A stretch of 64,000 bases of DNA from Micromonospora sp. C28SCA-DRY-2 (lineage in GTDB: Bacteria; Actinomycetota; Actinomycetes; Mycobacteriales; Micromonosporaceae): contig NZ_JAUMKD010000011.1 in the NCBI RefSeq assembly GCF_030519475.1, forward strand, positions 96,244-160,243, in the 5' to 3' direction. The notes under the pieces were generated by a model, which ran no database searches, was not told the DNA's origin, and worked only from the letters and a program-made list of their open reading frames with translations. Position numbers and translations under genes: made by a program. Every line of letters begins with the position of its first letter. Within the stretch, counting starts at the first letter, position 1. Below are positions 1 to 7,262 of this stretch, piece after piece.

Positions 1-74
1 AGGGGGCGCCGGCCCGTGGCGCGGCCCGCCGCCCGGTCTAGAGTTGACCGCCGATCGAGGCGTGGGGGAGCGGG

Positions 75-515
75 ATGACGATGCGCGAGACCGACCGGGC
101 GCTGGTGCAGGCCGCCACGGCGGTGGCCAAGTTGCGCTGCCGCAGCGAGAACCACACCGTGGCCGCCGCCGTCCGCAGCGCCGACGGCCGGGTCTTCAGC
201 GGCGTGAACGTCTACCACTTCACCGGCGGGCCGTGCGCCGAGGTGGTGGCGATCGGCGCCGCCGCCACCCAGGGCGTGACCGAACTGGAGACCATCGTCG
301 CGGTGGGCGACCGGGGGCGCGGGGTGATCCCGCCGTGCGGGCGCTGCCGGCAGGTGCTGCGGGACTACTTCCCGGACCTGCGGGTGATCGTCGGGCCGCC
401 GGACGCGCCGCGCGTGGTGCCGATCGGTGACCTGCTGCCCGACACCTACGTCTGGGCCGACCACCAGCTCGACGCGGCGGCCGGCCCGGTGCCCGCGCCG
501 CGCTCCGGCGACTGA
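75..515 (+). CDS. Cytidine deaminase, blasticidin-S-deaminase-like
   Basis: Zinc-dependent deaminase of 146 residues, the normal length for the small cytidine deaminase family. The zinc site is complete: C54 and catalytic E56 in the segment GGPCAE, then C88 and C91 in PCGRC. The run GVNVYHFTGGPCAE and the C-terminal YVW are, from memory, almost those of fungal blasticidin S deaminase, and even the residue numbers of the zinc ligands agree. It could therefore act on a cytosine nucleoside antibiotic rather than, or as well as, on cytidine. The start ATG at 75 follows GGGGGAG; a second in-frame ATG lies at 81. It converges on the YciI gene and shares a hairpin with it. Cytosolic. Family certain, substrate inferred. 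Confidence 0.9.
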   Translation: MTMRETDRALVQAATAVAKLRCRSENHTVAAAVRSADGRVFSGVNVYHFTGGPCAEVVAIGAAATQGVTELETIVAVGDRGRGVIPPCGRCRQVLRDYFPDLRVIVGPPDAPRVVPIGDLLPDTYVWADHQLDAAAGPVPAPRSGD

Positions 516-548
516 CCGCCCCCGGCGGGCGCGCCGGTCAGTCGCCGG
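505..548. terminator. Bidirectional hairpin across two convergent stop codons
   Basis: A perfect 14-bp inverted repeat has arms at 505-518 and 535-548 with a 16-base loop. The stop codon of the deaminase (513-515) and that of the YciI gene (538-540) both lie inside it, so one hairpin can end transcription from both sides. No U-tract follows on either strand, which is usual in GC-rich actinobacteria. Confidence 0.7.
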
Positions 549-897
549 CCGCGGCCTCCAGCATCGAGCGCGGCATCGGCACGCTCTCGAACCGCAGGTT
601 GCCCTCCGGCACCATCCAGCTCATCACCCGCACGGCCAGCCGCCCGGCCCGCACCGCCGGGTCGTTCTGGTACAGCTCGCGGGCCTCGTCCGGGCTGACC
701 GACAGGACGACGAAACCGCGCAGCCGCTCGTCGTCGGCGTCCACGAACGGGCCGGCGGCGAGGACGAGGCCCTGTTCCACCAGCCCCGCCTGGTGGGCCA
801 GGTGCGCGTCCTGCAACCGGTCGAGCGCGTCGAGTGGCAGGTCCGGGGCGTCCGGCGGGCGGACCAGGAGCACGACCGTGTGCTGGTCGAATCGCAT
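538..897 (-). CDS. YciI family protein
   Basis: Small cytosolic protein of 119 residues with the YciI fold (ferredoxin-like, dimeric). The pattern fits the family: an initial strand reading VVLLVRPPDAP, a central segment EQGLVLAAGPFVD, and a later DPAVRAG like the family's D-P-F-x-x-A-G. The histidine of the conserved H-x-x-H-x-x-x-L region is present in DAHLAHQAGL. Members are mostly of unknown function, some related to dehydrochlorinases. I chose the ATG at 897; a GTG two codons upstream (903) is also possible. It stands alone, converging on the deaminase gene. Confidence 0.8.
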   Translation of the reverse strand: MRFDQHTVVLLVRPPDAPDLPLDALDRLQDAHLAHQAGLVEQGLVLAAGPFVDADDERLRGFVVLSVSPDEARELYQNDPAVRAGRLAVRVMSWMVPEGNLRFESVPMPRSMLEAAAGD

Positions 898-986
898 GCC
901 CACACCCTAGGGCGGTGCGGGCCCGCCGCGCCCCGAACCGGCGCGGTCCGCCCAGCTCGGAGGGGCCGCGGATCGACGTCCGCGAG

Positions 987-1005
987 TTAGGTCGGGCTAA
1001 GTCGG
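987..1005 (+). promoter_or_regulatory. Partial iron box (IdeR/DmdR-like), upstream copy
   Basis: The 19 bases starting TTAGGTCGGGCTAAG match the left half of the actinobacterial iron box consensus TTAGGTTAGGCTAACCTAA (12 of 19 by my count); the right half is degenerate. It sits 24 bp upstream of the better box and may help cooperative repressor binding. Confidence 0.45.
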
Positions 1006-1010
1006 TCAGC

Positions 1011-1029
1011 TAAGGTAAGGCGTACCTAA
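1011..1029 (+). promoter_or_regulatory. Iron box (IdeR/DmdR operator)
   Basis: TAAGGTAAGGCGTACCTAA matches 15 of 19 positions of the consensus TTAGGTTAGGCTAACCTAA bound by IdeR/DmdR1 with ferrous iron. It ends 21 bases before the GTG of the first permease gene, so it should repress the siderophore-uptake operon when iron is sufficient. The match is read from the sequence; binding is inferred from the family. Confidence 0.8.
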
Positions 1030-1050
1030 GCGTGAACGTGCAGGAGATCC

Positions 1051-2097
1051 GTGACCACCCTCGCCACCCGACCGGCGCCCGCCGGCGGCCGGATCGGCGG
1101 CCGTGGCGGCCGCCGGGTGGCGGTCACCCTCGCCGCCGCGCTCGCCCTACTCCTCGCCGTGCTGGCCAGCTTCGCGCTGGGCAGCCGGCCGCTCGCGGTC
1201 GACCAGGTCTGGCACGCGCTGGTCGCCCCGGACGGCGGCGAGGCCAGCACCATCGTCCGGGAGCTGCGCATGCCGCGGACCGCCCTCGGGCTGGCCGTCG
1301 GGCTCGCGTTGGCCGTCGCCGGGGTGCTGTTCCAGGCACTGACCCGCAACCCCCTCGCCGAACCCCGGATCCTCGGCATCAGCGCCGGCGCGTCGACCGG
1401 CGTGGTGCTGGCCATCTCCGTCTTCGGCGTCGGCACCCTCGCCGGCTACGTCTGGTTCGGCATCGGCGGCGCGCTGCTGGCCGGGCTGCTCGTCTTCGCC
1501 GTCGCCAGCCGGGCCCGGGAGGGCGCCAGCCCGGTCACCCTCGCGCTGGTCGGCGCGGCCCTCGACGCCAGTCTCGCCTCCGTGGTGTACGCGCTGCTCA
1601 GCATCGACGCGCGCACCTTCGAGGAGTACCGGTTCTGGGTGGTCGGCGGGCTGACCGGCCGGGACCTCACGGTGGCCGCCCAGGTGCTGCCGTTCGTGCT
1701 CGCCGGGCTCGCGCTGGCCGCCCTGGTCGCCCGCGGCCTGGACGCGCTCGCCCTCGGCGACGACGTCGCCCGGGGCCTGGGGCACCGGATCGGGCTGGTC
1801 CGCGTCGGCGGTGGCGCGGCCGCCGTCCTGCTCACCGGCGCCGCGGTCGCCGCCGCCGGGCCGATCGCGTTCGTCGGGCTCGCCGTGCCCCACCTGGCCC
1901 GGGCTCTGGTCGGCGCCGACCACCGCTGGACCCTCGTCGTCTCCGCGCTGCTCGGGCCGGCCCTGCTGCTCGGCGCCGACGTGGTCGGCCGGCTCGTCGC
2001 CCCGCCCGGGGAGGTGCCGGCCGGCATCGTCACCGCGCTGATCGGTGCCCCGCTGCTCGCCTTCCTGGTCCGCCGCGCCAAGGTGGTGACCGCGTGA
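1051..2097 (+). CDS. Ferric-siderophore ABC transporter permease 1 (FecCD family)
   Basis: Integral membrane permease of 348 residues, FepD/BtuC fold with about nine to ten hydrophobic segments. Family landmarks are visible: LRMPRTALGLAVG, a segment reading RNPLAEPRILGISAGAS, and the C-terminal PPGEVPAGIVTALIGAPLLAFLVRR. It should pair with the next permease to carry ferric siderophore through the cytoplasmic membrane. The GTG start at 1051 has AGGAG eight bases upstream. First gene of a four-gene operon (permease, permease, ATPase, receptor) behind iron boxes. The siderophore is unknown; no siderophore biosynthesis gene is in the window. Confidence 0.93.
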   Translation: MTTLATRPAPAGGRIGGRGGRRVAVTLAAALALLLAVLASFALGSRPLAVDQVWHALVAPDGGEASTIVRELRMPRTALGLAVGLALAVAGVLFQALTRNPLAEPRILGISAGASTGVVLAISVFGVGTLAGYVWFGIGGALLAGLLVFAVASRAREGASPVTLALVGAALDASLASVVYALLSIDARTFEEYRFWVVGGLTGRDLTVAAQVLPFVLAGLALAALVARGLDALALGDDVARGLGHRIGLVRVGGGAAAVLLTGAAVAAAGPIAFVGLAVPHLARALVGADHRWTLVVSALLGPALLLGADVVGRLVAPPGEVPAGIVTALIGAPLLAFLVRRAKVVTA

Positions 2098-3185
2098 GCG
2101 CCCCGGTAGCGCCGGCCCCGGCCGCCGAGCCGACGACCGCCGGCCCCGGGATCGCCGGCCTGCCCGGCCGCTCGCTGCTGCGGGTCGGCCCGGTCAGCCT
2201 CCAGGTGCGCCGCCGCTCGGTGCTGGTCGCCGCCGCGCTGGTCGTGCTGCTGCTGGTCGCCGGGGTGCTCAGCCTCTCCCTCGGCACCCCGTACGTCGCC
2301 CCGGCCGACGTGCTGCGCGCCCTCTCCGGCGCCGGCACCCCGTACGACCTGGTGGTCTTCGACCTGCGGCTGCCCCGGCTGGTGCTGGCCGCGGTGGCCG
2401 GCGCGGCGTTCGGGGTGGCCGGCACCCTGATCCAGAGCGTGGCCCGCAACCCGCTGGCCAGCCCGGACGTCATCGGCATCACCCAGGGCGCCGGCCTGGC
2501 CGCCACGGTGGCGCTGACCACCGGGGCGGCGGCCGTGGTGGTGGCGCCCGCCGCGCTGGCCGGCGGGCTGGCCGCCGCGCTGCTGCTGCTCGTCCTCGGG
2601 GCCCGGCACGGGCTGGCAGCGCAGCGGTTCGTGCTCGCCGGGGTGGCGGTCGCCTTCGCGCTGCGGGCGCTCACCGAGGTGGTCATGCTCACCGCCGACC
2701 CGATCGACGGGCTGCGGGCGCAGATCTGGCTGATCGGCACGCTCGCCGGCAAGGGTTGGACCGAGACGGTCTGGATCGCGCTCACCCTGCTGGCGCTGCT
2801 GCCGGTGCTGCTCTGGGCCGGTTGGGCGCTGAACAGCTCGGCCCTGGACGACGACACGGCCCGGGGGATCGGGCTGCGTCCGGTGGCCCGCCGGATCGGG
2901 CTCGCCGTGACCGGGGTGCTCGCCGCCGCGGCGGTCACCGCCCAGGTCGGCGCGGTCGACTTCGTCGCCCTGGTCGCCCCGCAACTGGCCCGGCGGCTGG
3001 TCCGCGCGGAGCGCCCGCCGCTGCTCTGCGCCGCGCTGCTCGGCGCGCTGCTGCTGGTGCTGGCCGACCTGGCCGGCCGGCGGCTGTTCGCCCCCACCCA
3101 GTTGCCCGCCGGCGTGCTCACCGCCGCGATCGGCGGCCCCTACCTGATGTTCCTGCTGCTCCGCGGCCGCCGGCGGTCGTCGTGA
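2094..3185 (+). CDS. Ferric-siderophore ABC transporter permease 2 (FecCD family)
   Basis: Second permease of the importer, 363 residues, FepG-like. After an Ala/Pro-rich cytoplasmic start of about 45 residues come hydrophobic segments and the hallmarks LRLPRLVLAAVAG, ARNPLASPDVIGITQGAG and, near the end, PTQLPAGVLTAAIGGPYLMFLLLR. The GTG start at 2094 overlaps the TGA of the first permease gene by four bases, so the two are translationally coupled and probably made in equal amounts as a heterodimer. The 62-base gap to the ATPase gene holds that gene's Shine-Dalgarno sequence. Confidence 0.93.
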   Translation: MSAPVAPAPAAEPTTAGPGIAGLPGRSLLRVGPVSLQVRRRSVLVAAALVVLLLVAGVLSLSLGTPYVAPADVLRALSGAGTPYDLVVFDLRLPRLVLAAVAGAAFGVAGTLIQSVARNPLASPDVIGITQGAGLAATVALTTGAAAVVVAPAALAGGLAAALLLLVLGARHGLAAQRFVLAGVAVAFALRALTEVVMLTADPIDGLRAQIWLIGTLAGKGWTETVWIALTLLALLPVLLWAGWALNSSALDDDTARGIGLRPVARRIGLAVTGVLAAAAVTAQVGAVDFVALVAPQLARRLVRAERPPLLCAALLGALLLVLADLAGRRLFAPTQLPAGVLTAAIGGPYLMFLLLRGRRRSS

Positions 3186-3247
3186 CGTCCGCCGACCCGG
3201 GCCGTCGCGGTCCGGCCCCCGACAGCCGACCCCTCGAAGGAGGCGCG

Positions 3248-4336
3248 ATGCTCTCCACCCGCGACCTGGTCGCCGGCTACGACGAGCGCACCGTGCTGGA
3301 CGGGCTGGACCTGGAACTGCCCGCCGACGCGTTCACGGTCATCGTCGGCCCGAACGCCTGCGGCAAGTCCACCCTGCTGCGCACCCTGGCCCGGCTGCTC
3401 ACGCCCCGCCGCGGCACCGTGCTGCTGGACGGCACCGCCATCCGGGAGCTGCCGACCCGGGAGGTCGCCCGCCGGCTCGCCGTGCTGCCGCAGAGCCCGC
3501 TGGTGCCCGAGGGCGTCACCGTCGCCGACCTGGTCGGCCGGGGCCGGCAGCCGTACCAGCGCTGGTGGCGGCAGTGGTCGGAGCAGGACAGCGCCGCGGT
3601 CGACCGGGCGATGGCGCTCGCCGACGTCGCCGGGCTGGCCGACCGGCCGGTGGACACCCTCTCCGGCGGCCAGCGGCAGCGGGTCTGGATCGCCATGACC
3701 CTCGCCCAGGACACCGAGGCGCTGCTGCTCGACGAGCCGACCACCTTCCTCGACCTCGCCCACCAGGTCGAGGTGCTGGACCTGCTGCACCGGCTGCGCG
3801 TCGAGCGCGGCCGCACCGTGGTGGCCGTGCTGCACGACCTCAACCAGGCCGCCCGGTACGCCGACCACCTGATCGCGATGCGGGCCGGTGCCGTGGTGGC
3901 CGCCGGGCCGCCCCGGGAGATCCTCACCGCCGACCTGGTCCGGGACGTCTTCGGCCTGGACTGCGTGGTCGTGCCCTGCCCGGTGACCGGGGCGCCGCTG
4001 GTGGTGCCCGCGCTCACCAGCCCCACCCTGGCCACCCCGCCGGCACAGTCCACCCCGGCCGGCGCCGCCGCCCCGGCTGCCGGGCCTGCCGGTGCCGGCC
4101 GGGCCCGCGCCCCGGGCGCCGGTTCCGCCGGTGCCACCTCCTCGGGTGCCGCGTCGTCCGACGCCGCCCCGGGCGCCGGTTCGGCCGGTGCCACCTCCTC
4201 GGCTGCCGCGTCGCCCGACGCCGCCCCGGGCGCCGCCCGGTCCGGCGGCGCCCCCTCCGGTGCCGCGCCGTCCGGCGCCACCCCAGCCGTCGGCGGGAAC
4301 GCTCTCGCCGGCTCGTACCCCTCGGAAGGAATCTGA
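3248..4336 (+). CDS. Ferric-siderophore ABC transporter ATPase with repetitive C-terminal tail
   Basis: FepC-like ATP-binding subunit, 362 residues. Walker A GPNACGKST is at 34-42, the signature LSGGQ at 138-142, Walker B LLLDEP at 159-164 and the switch histidine at 196. The catalytic domain ends near residue 262, the usual size for this family. Beyond it lies a tail of about 100 residues made almost only of Ala, Gly, Ser, Pro and Thr, part of it encoded by a 57-bp tandem repeat. The tail is probably disordered and has no counterpart in typical relatives that I know. ATG at 3248 follows AAGGAGG. The stop TGA shares its last base with the receptor gene's ATG. Confidence 0.93.
   Translation: MLSTRDLVAGYDERTVLDGLDLELPADAFTVIVGPNACGKSTLLRTLARLLTPRRGTVLLDGTAIRELPTREVARRLAVLPQSPLVPEGVTVADLVGRGRQPYQRWWRQWSEQDSAAVDRAMALADVAGLADRPVDTLSGGQRQRVWIAMTLAQDTEALLLDEPTTFLDLAHQVEVLDLLHRLRVERGRTVVAVLHDLNQAARYADHLIAMRAGAVVAAGPPREILTADLVRDVFGLDCVVVPCPVTGAPLVVPALTSPTLATPPAQSTPAGAAAPAAGPAGAGRARAPGAGSAGATSSGAASSDAAPGAGSAGATSSAAASPDAAPGAARSGGAPSGAAPSGATPAVGGNALAGSYPSEGI
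4109..4234 (+). repeat. 57-bp minisatellite within the ATPase gene
   Basis: Two near-identical 57-bp units start at 4109 and 4166, and a third starts at 4223 with the same 12 bases before diverging. Each unit codes for 19 residues beginning APGAGSAGATSS. The unit is a multiple of three, so gain or loss of copies keeps the reading frame, and the differences between units are few. Confidence 0.85.
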
Positions 4337-5280
4337 TGCGTCGTCTCGTCGCCGCCCTCGCCGCGGCCGCCGTCCTCGGCGTCGGGCTCACCGCCTGCGG
4401 TGAGAGCGACCCGGTCGCCGGCACCACCACCGGGGAGACCCGGGAGATCACCCACGCCATGGGCACCACCAAGGTGCCGGCCGAGCCGAAGCGCGTCGTC
4501 GTGCTCGACACCGACAAGATCGACACCGCGCTCTCCCTCGGCATCACGCCGGTCGGGGCCGCCACCGCCGGTGAGGCGAAGAGCTGGCCGACCTACTTCG
4601 GCGAGGAGAAGCTCGCCGGCATCAAGGAGGTCGGGGTGCTCACCGAGCCCGACCTGGAGGCCATCAACGCCCTCAAGCCGGACCTGATCCTGGGCAGCAA
4701 GTTCCGCCAGGAGAAGTTCTACGACGAGCTGAAGGCCATCGCGCCGACCGTGTTCACCGAGAAGGTGGGCGTCACCTGGAAGGAGAACTTCCTCCTCGAC
4801 GGCAAGGCGCTCGGCAAGGAGCAGCAGGCCAAGGACCTGCTGACCACGTACGAGACGCGGGCCAAGGAGTTCGGCACCAAGCTCGGCGACGCCGCCAACC
4901 GCAAGATCTCCATCGTCCGCTTCATGCCGACCGAGATCCGGGTCTACGGGCCGGACTCGTTCTCCGGCATCGTGATCGGCGACACCGGCCTGGGCCGCCC
5001 CGAGCGGCAGCAGCTGACCGGCAAGGAGGACCGGCGGATGGACCGGGTCAGCCCGGAGCGGATCGGCGAGGTGGACGGCGACGTCATCTTCGTGACCGCG
5101 TACGGCGAGAAGGCCGCGGCCGAGCAGGCGAAGGTCACCGGCGGGACGCTCTGGAAGGCTCTGCCGGCGGTCAAGGCGGGCAAGGCGCACGTGGTCTCCG
5201 ACGAGATCTGGATGACCGGCATCGGTGTCGGCGCCGCCAACAAGATCCTCGACGACCTCCAGAAGTACCTCACTGCCTGA
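4336..5280 (+). CDS. Ferric-siderophore-binding lipoprotein (FepB-like)
   Basis: Substrate receptor of the importer, 314 residues. A basic start and hydrophobic stretch lead to the lipobox LTAC with the lipidated cysteine at residue 21, so the mature protein is anchored on the outer face of the membrane. The remainder has the periplasmic-binding TroA-type pattern: PKRVVVLDTDKIDTALSLGI, then LKPDLILG, and a late DGDVIFV. Its ATG overlaps the stop of the ATPase gene by one base. A long perfect palindrome 30 bases after the stop probably ends the operon. Confidence 0.93.
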   Translation: MRRLVAALAAAAVLGVGLTACGESDPVAGTTTGETREITHAMGTTKVPAEPKRVVVLDTDKIDTALSLGITPVGAATAGEAKSWPTYFGEEKLAGIKEVGVLTEPDLEAINALKPDLILGSKFRQEKFYDELKAIAPTVFTEKVGVTWKENFLLDGKALGKEQQAKDLLTTYETRAKEFGTKLGDAANRKISIVRFMPTEIRVYGPDSFSGIVIGDTGLGRPERQQLTGKEDRRMDRVSPERIGEVDGDVIFVTAYGEKAAAEQAKVTGGTLWKALPAVKAGKAHVVSDEIWMTGIGVGAANKILDDLQKYLTA

Positions 5281-5310
5281 CCCCCCTGCGCTCACGGCGC
5301 GCACGTTCAC

Positions 5311-5350
5311 AGAAAGAGTGGCTATTCCGCGCGGAATAGCCACTCTTTCT
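5311..5350. repeat. Perfect 40-bp palindrome, GAAAGAGTGGC family, copy 1
   Basis: The arms 5311-5330 and 5331-5350 are exact reverse complements with no spacer. The arm contains GAAAGAGTGGC, shared with the palindromes at 6341-6408 and 27228-27273. It lies between the convergent receptor gene and the DUF559-type gene and would serve as a bidirectional terminator. Confidence 0.9.
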
Positions 5351-5380
5351 CTGTTTGGCAGGTGTGGATGGGTGGGTGGG

Positions 5381-6277
5381 TTAGGGGCGGGCGCGGCGGG
5401 TTAGGGCGGCGCGGACTTCCGCGAGGAAGCCGTCGAAGTCCTCGCGCATCCGCTTGCTCGTGACGTGCAGCACGATCCAGTCGTCGCCGAGGATTCGGTT
5501 GAGGCGCTGCCGGTCACGGTGGAACTGTGCGGGATCGTGGTGCCAGAGGCCGTCGTACTCGATGGCGACCTTGAGTTCGGGCCAGGCGAGATCGACGCGG
5601 GCGACGAACCTTCCAGCCCGGGTGATGACGTGCTGCGTCACGGGGCGCGGGAGTCCCGCCTTGATGAGCCGCACCCGCAGGCGCGACTCAGGCAGCGACT
5701 CCGCGCCAGGGTCGGTCAGGCTGATCGCCTCGGCGAACCTGCGCGAGCCGCGCTCACCGCGCCGCGTCCCGAGATACCGCTCCAGCTCGGCGCGTCCGAC
5801 TGCGCCGACACGGCCGAGCGAGTCGATGAGGGCGACGGCGTCGACGATGTCGAGCCAGCACGCCACATCCCAACACGTGCGTTCGACGGTGGTGACCGGC
5901 ATGTCGTCGATCCGGCCGACCTCGCCCTCCCGCCACGGGGCGACGTGGATCAGGAGACCAGCCAGTGGACCGAACCGTGCTGACGGCTCGACGACCACCT
6001 CGACATCGTCGTCCGGCCCGCAGGTGGCCCCGCCGTGGAGCGCTACCGCGGACCTGCCTGCTATCGCACACCCGGGCGGGAAGAGCCACGACGCGGCGGC
6101 GCGGCAGCGGGTACGGTGCGAGATCTCCAGCCGCGCATCGGCGTAGACGTTGTGGAAGAGCCGCCGCCACGCGCGTGTGCGGAGATCGTTCTTCGTCAAC
6201 AGGCCACGCTGAATCGCTTCACGGGAGTAGAAGACCCGCCCGACGAGTTCCGCCGGCCGGCGCGGTTCGCAACTCAC
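5381..6277 (-). CDS. DUF559 / AbiEi-like protein with PD-(D/E)xK-type C-terminus
   Basis: Protein of about 298 residues. The first 70 residues resemble the winged-helix AbiEi-type antitoxin domain common in actinobacteria (FYSREAIQRGLLTKNDLR, then RRLFHNVYADA). The last 100 resemble DUF559, related to Vsr-type nucleases: RVDLAWPELKVAIEYDG with acidic candidates for the PD-(D/E)xK site, then HH, then an R-x-x-x-L helix and DDWIVLHVTS. Such genes are abundant and multicopy in this group; no toxin partner is adjacent. GTG at 6277 was chosen because family similarity begins close to it; a GTG at 6331 would add 18 residues. The gene is bracketed by two related palindromes. Biochemical role unknown. 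Confidence 0.8.
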   Translation of the reverse strand: MSCEPRRPAELVGRVFYSREAIQRGLLTKNDLRTRAWRRLFHNVYADARLEISHRTRCRAAASWLFPPGCAIAGRSAVALHGGATCGPDDDVEVVVEPSARFGPLAGLLIHVAPWREGEVGRIDDMPVTTVERTCWDVACWLDIVDAVALIDSLGRVGAVGRAELERYLGTRRGERGSRRFAEAISLTDPGAESLPESRLRVRLIKAGLPRPVTQHVITRAGRFVARVDLAWPELKVAIEYDGLWHHDPAQFHRDRQRLNRILGDDWIVLHVTSKRMREDFDGFLAEVRAALTRRARP

Positions 6278-6340
6278 CCCCGCACCCTCCCCCACCCCAC
6301 TACCCCCACACCACCCCCTGTGGACAACCACGCCCCGACC

Positions 6341-6408
6341 ACACGCACGTACACGGAAAGAGTGGCTATCCGACGAGAAATAGCCACTCTTTCCGTGTAC
6401 GTGCGTGT
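6341..6408. repeat. 29-bp-stem palindrome, GAAAGAGTGGC family, copy 2
   Basis: The arms 6341-6369 and 6380-6408 are perfect reverse complements over 29 bp, with a 10-base loop. The inner arm GAAAGAGTGGCTAT is identical to that of copy 1; the outer 14 bp are unrelated to copy 1 but still pair perfectly. It lies between two minus-strand genes, after the stop of the one starting at 7069. Confidence 0.9.
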
Positions 6409-6424
6409 TCCGTGTTGAGGGGGG

Positions 6425-7069
6425 TCAGGCGGCGGTGGACCAGATGGCGCGGAAGGCGGCCGCTTCACCGGCCAGCCAGTGCTCGATCTGGTCGAACTTG
6501 GCGCCCTCGGGCATCCGGTGGGCCTGGCCGCGCCGTACGTCGACCAGGACCGGCTCGGCGTGCGGGAGGATGTGGTCCATGTGCCGGGCCATCAGGTGCA
6601 GGGTGGCGAGCACGGCCTCCTCGCTCGGCGGGGTCTCGTCGAAGTGCAGCCGGACGGCCTCGGCCCGGCCGTCGGCGTGGCGTACGCCGAAGTGGGGGTT
6701 GATCTTGACGGGCAGGTCGCCGAGCATGGCGAGTGCGTCGCGGGTCTGGGCCAGGTCGACGGCGGTGGGCTCGCCCAACGAGCGCAGCCAGGCGGTCGCG
6801 CCCGGCACCAGCGCCTGGTAGAGCGGGCGCCAGCGGGGCTTGACCACGTCGACCACCTGGTCGAGGTGGGTGCCGCCGGTGTGGAAGGCGATGTCGGCCT
6901 TGAGCGCCTTGACGAACTGGCCGTGCGGGTTGAAGCCGGAACGGCTGGCTCGCTGCTTGCGCAGCCCGCCGACGAAGGTGGCCTTGGTGGGGCCGGTGCG
7001 GTCGACGTAGCGGGTGAAGCCGAGCAGCGTGGCGTAGGGGGTGAGCGGCGTGGAGGCGGGCGCGGTCAC
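6425..7069 (-). CDS. Conserved hypothetical protein
   Basis: Cytosolic protein of 214 residues that I cannot assign to a named family, though its look is that of a conserved actinobacterial protein. Visible elements are a basic segment GGLRKQRASRSGFNPHGQF near residues 34-52, a run INPHFGVRHADGRAEAVRLHF near residue 123 that resembles consecutive beta strands, and a C-terminal helix with LAGEAAAFRAIWS. There is no signal peptide or membrane segment. The GTG start at 7069 follows GGGAGGA. An AT-rich inverted repeat lies 27 bases upstream and may be an operator. The stop is followed by palindrome copy 2. Confidence 0.75.
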   Translation of the reverse strand: MTAPASTPLTPYATLLGFTRYVDRTGPTKATFVGGLRKQRASRSGFNPHGQFVKALKADIAFHTGGTHLDQVVDVVKPRWRPLYQALVPGATAWLRSLGEPTAVDLAQTRDALAMLGDLPVKINPHFGVRHADGRAEAVRLHFDETPPSEEAVLATLHLMARHMDHILPHAEPVLVDVRRGQAHRMPEGAKFDQIEHWLAGEAAAFRAIWSTAA

Positions 7070-7095
7070 GGTCGTCCTCCCAGGTCAGGGCGTCG

Positions 7096-7115
7096 ATTAG
7101 TACATACATTCTAAT
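7096..7115 (-). promoter_or_regulatory. Operator-like AT-rich inverted repeat
   Basis: ATTAG (7096-7100) and CTAAT (7111-7115) are inverted around a 10-base centre containing TACATACATT. It is a very AT-rich island in a 73 percent GC context, 27 bases upstream of the GTG at 7069, a place typical of a MarR, TetR or ArsR operator or a -10 region. No candidate regulator is adjacent. Confidence 0.4.
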
Positions 7116-7262
7116 AGACGGGTCTGACATCGCCCAGGGAAAGTTGGCCGCCATCCGGCCCGGTCCGGCCGGTCCACGCAGCCGGTGGCGATCGGCACGA
7201 CGGTGGGCGCAGGGGCGGCCGGGAGCCGGTGGGGAACGCCCCGGCTCCCGGCCGCCACACCG

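Noticed and set aside
4109..4234. Tandem repeat as a CRISPR array
   Set aside because: The units are directly adjacent without spacers, are in frame within a gene and differ by point changes, so it is a minisatellite.
5381..6277. Complete AbiE toxin-antitoxin system
   Set aside because: Only the AbiEi-like N-terminal domain is present and there is no AbiEii nucleotidyltransferase beside it; the C-terminus is DUF559-like instead.
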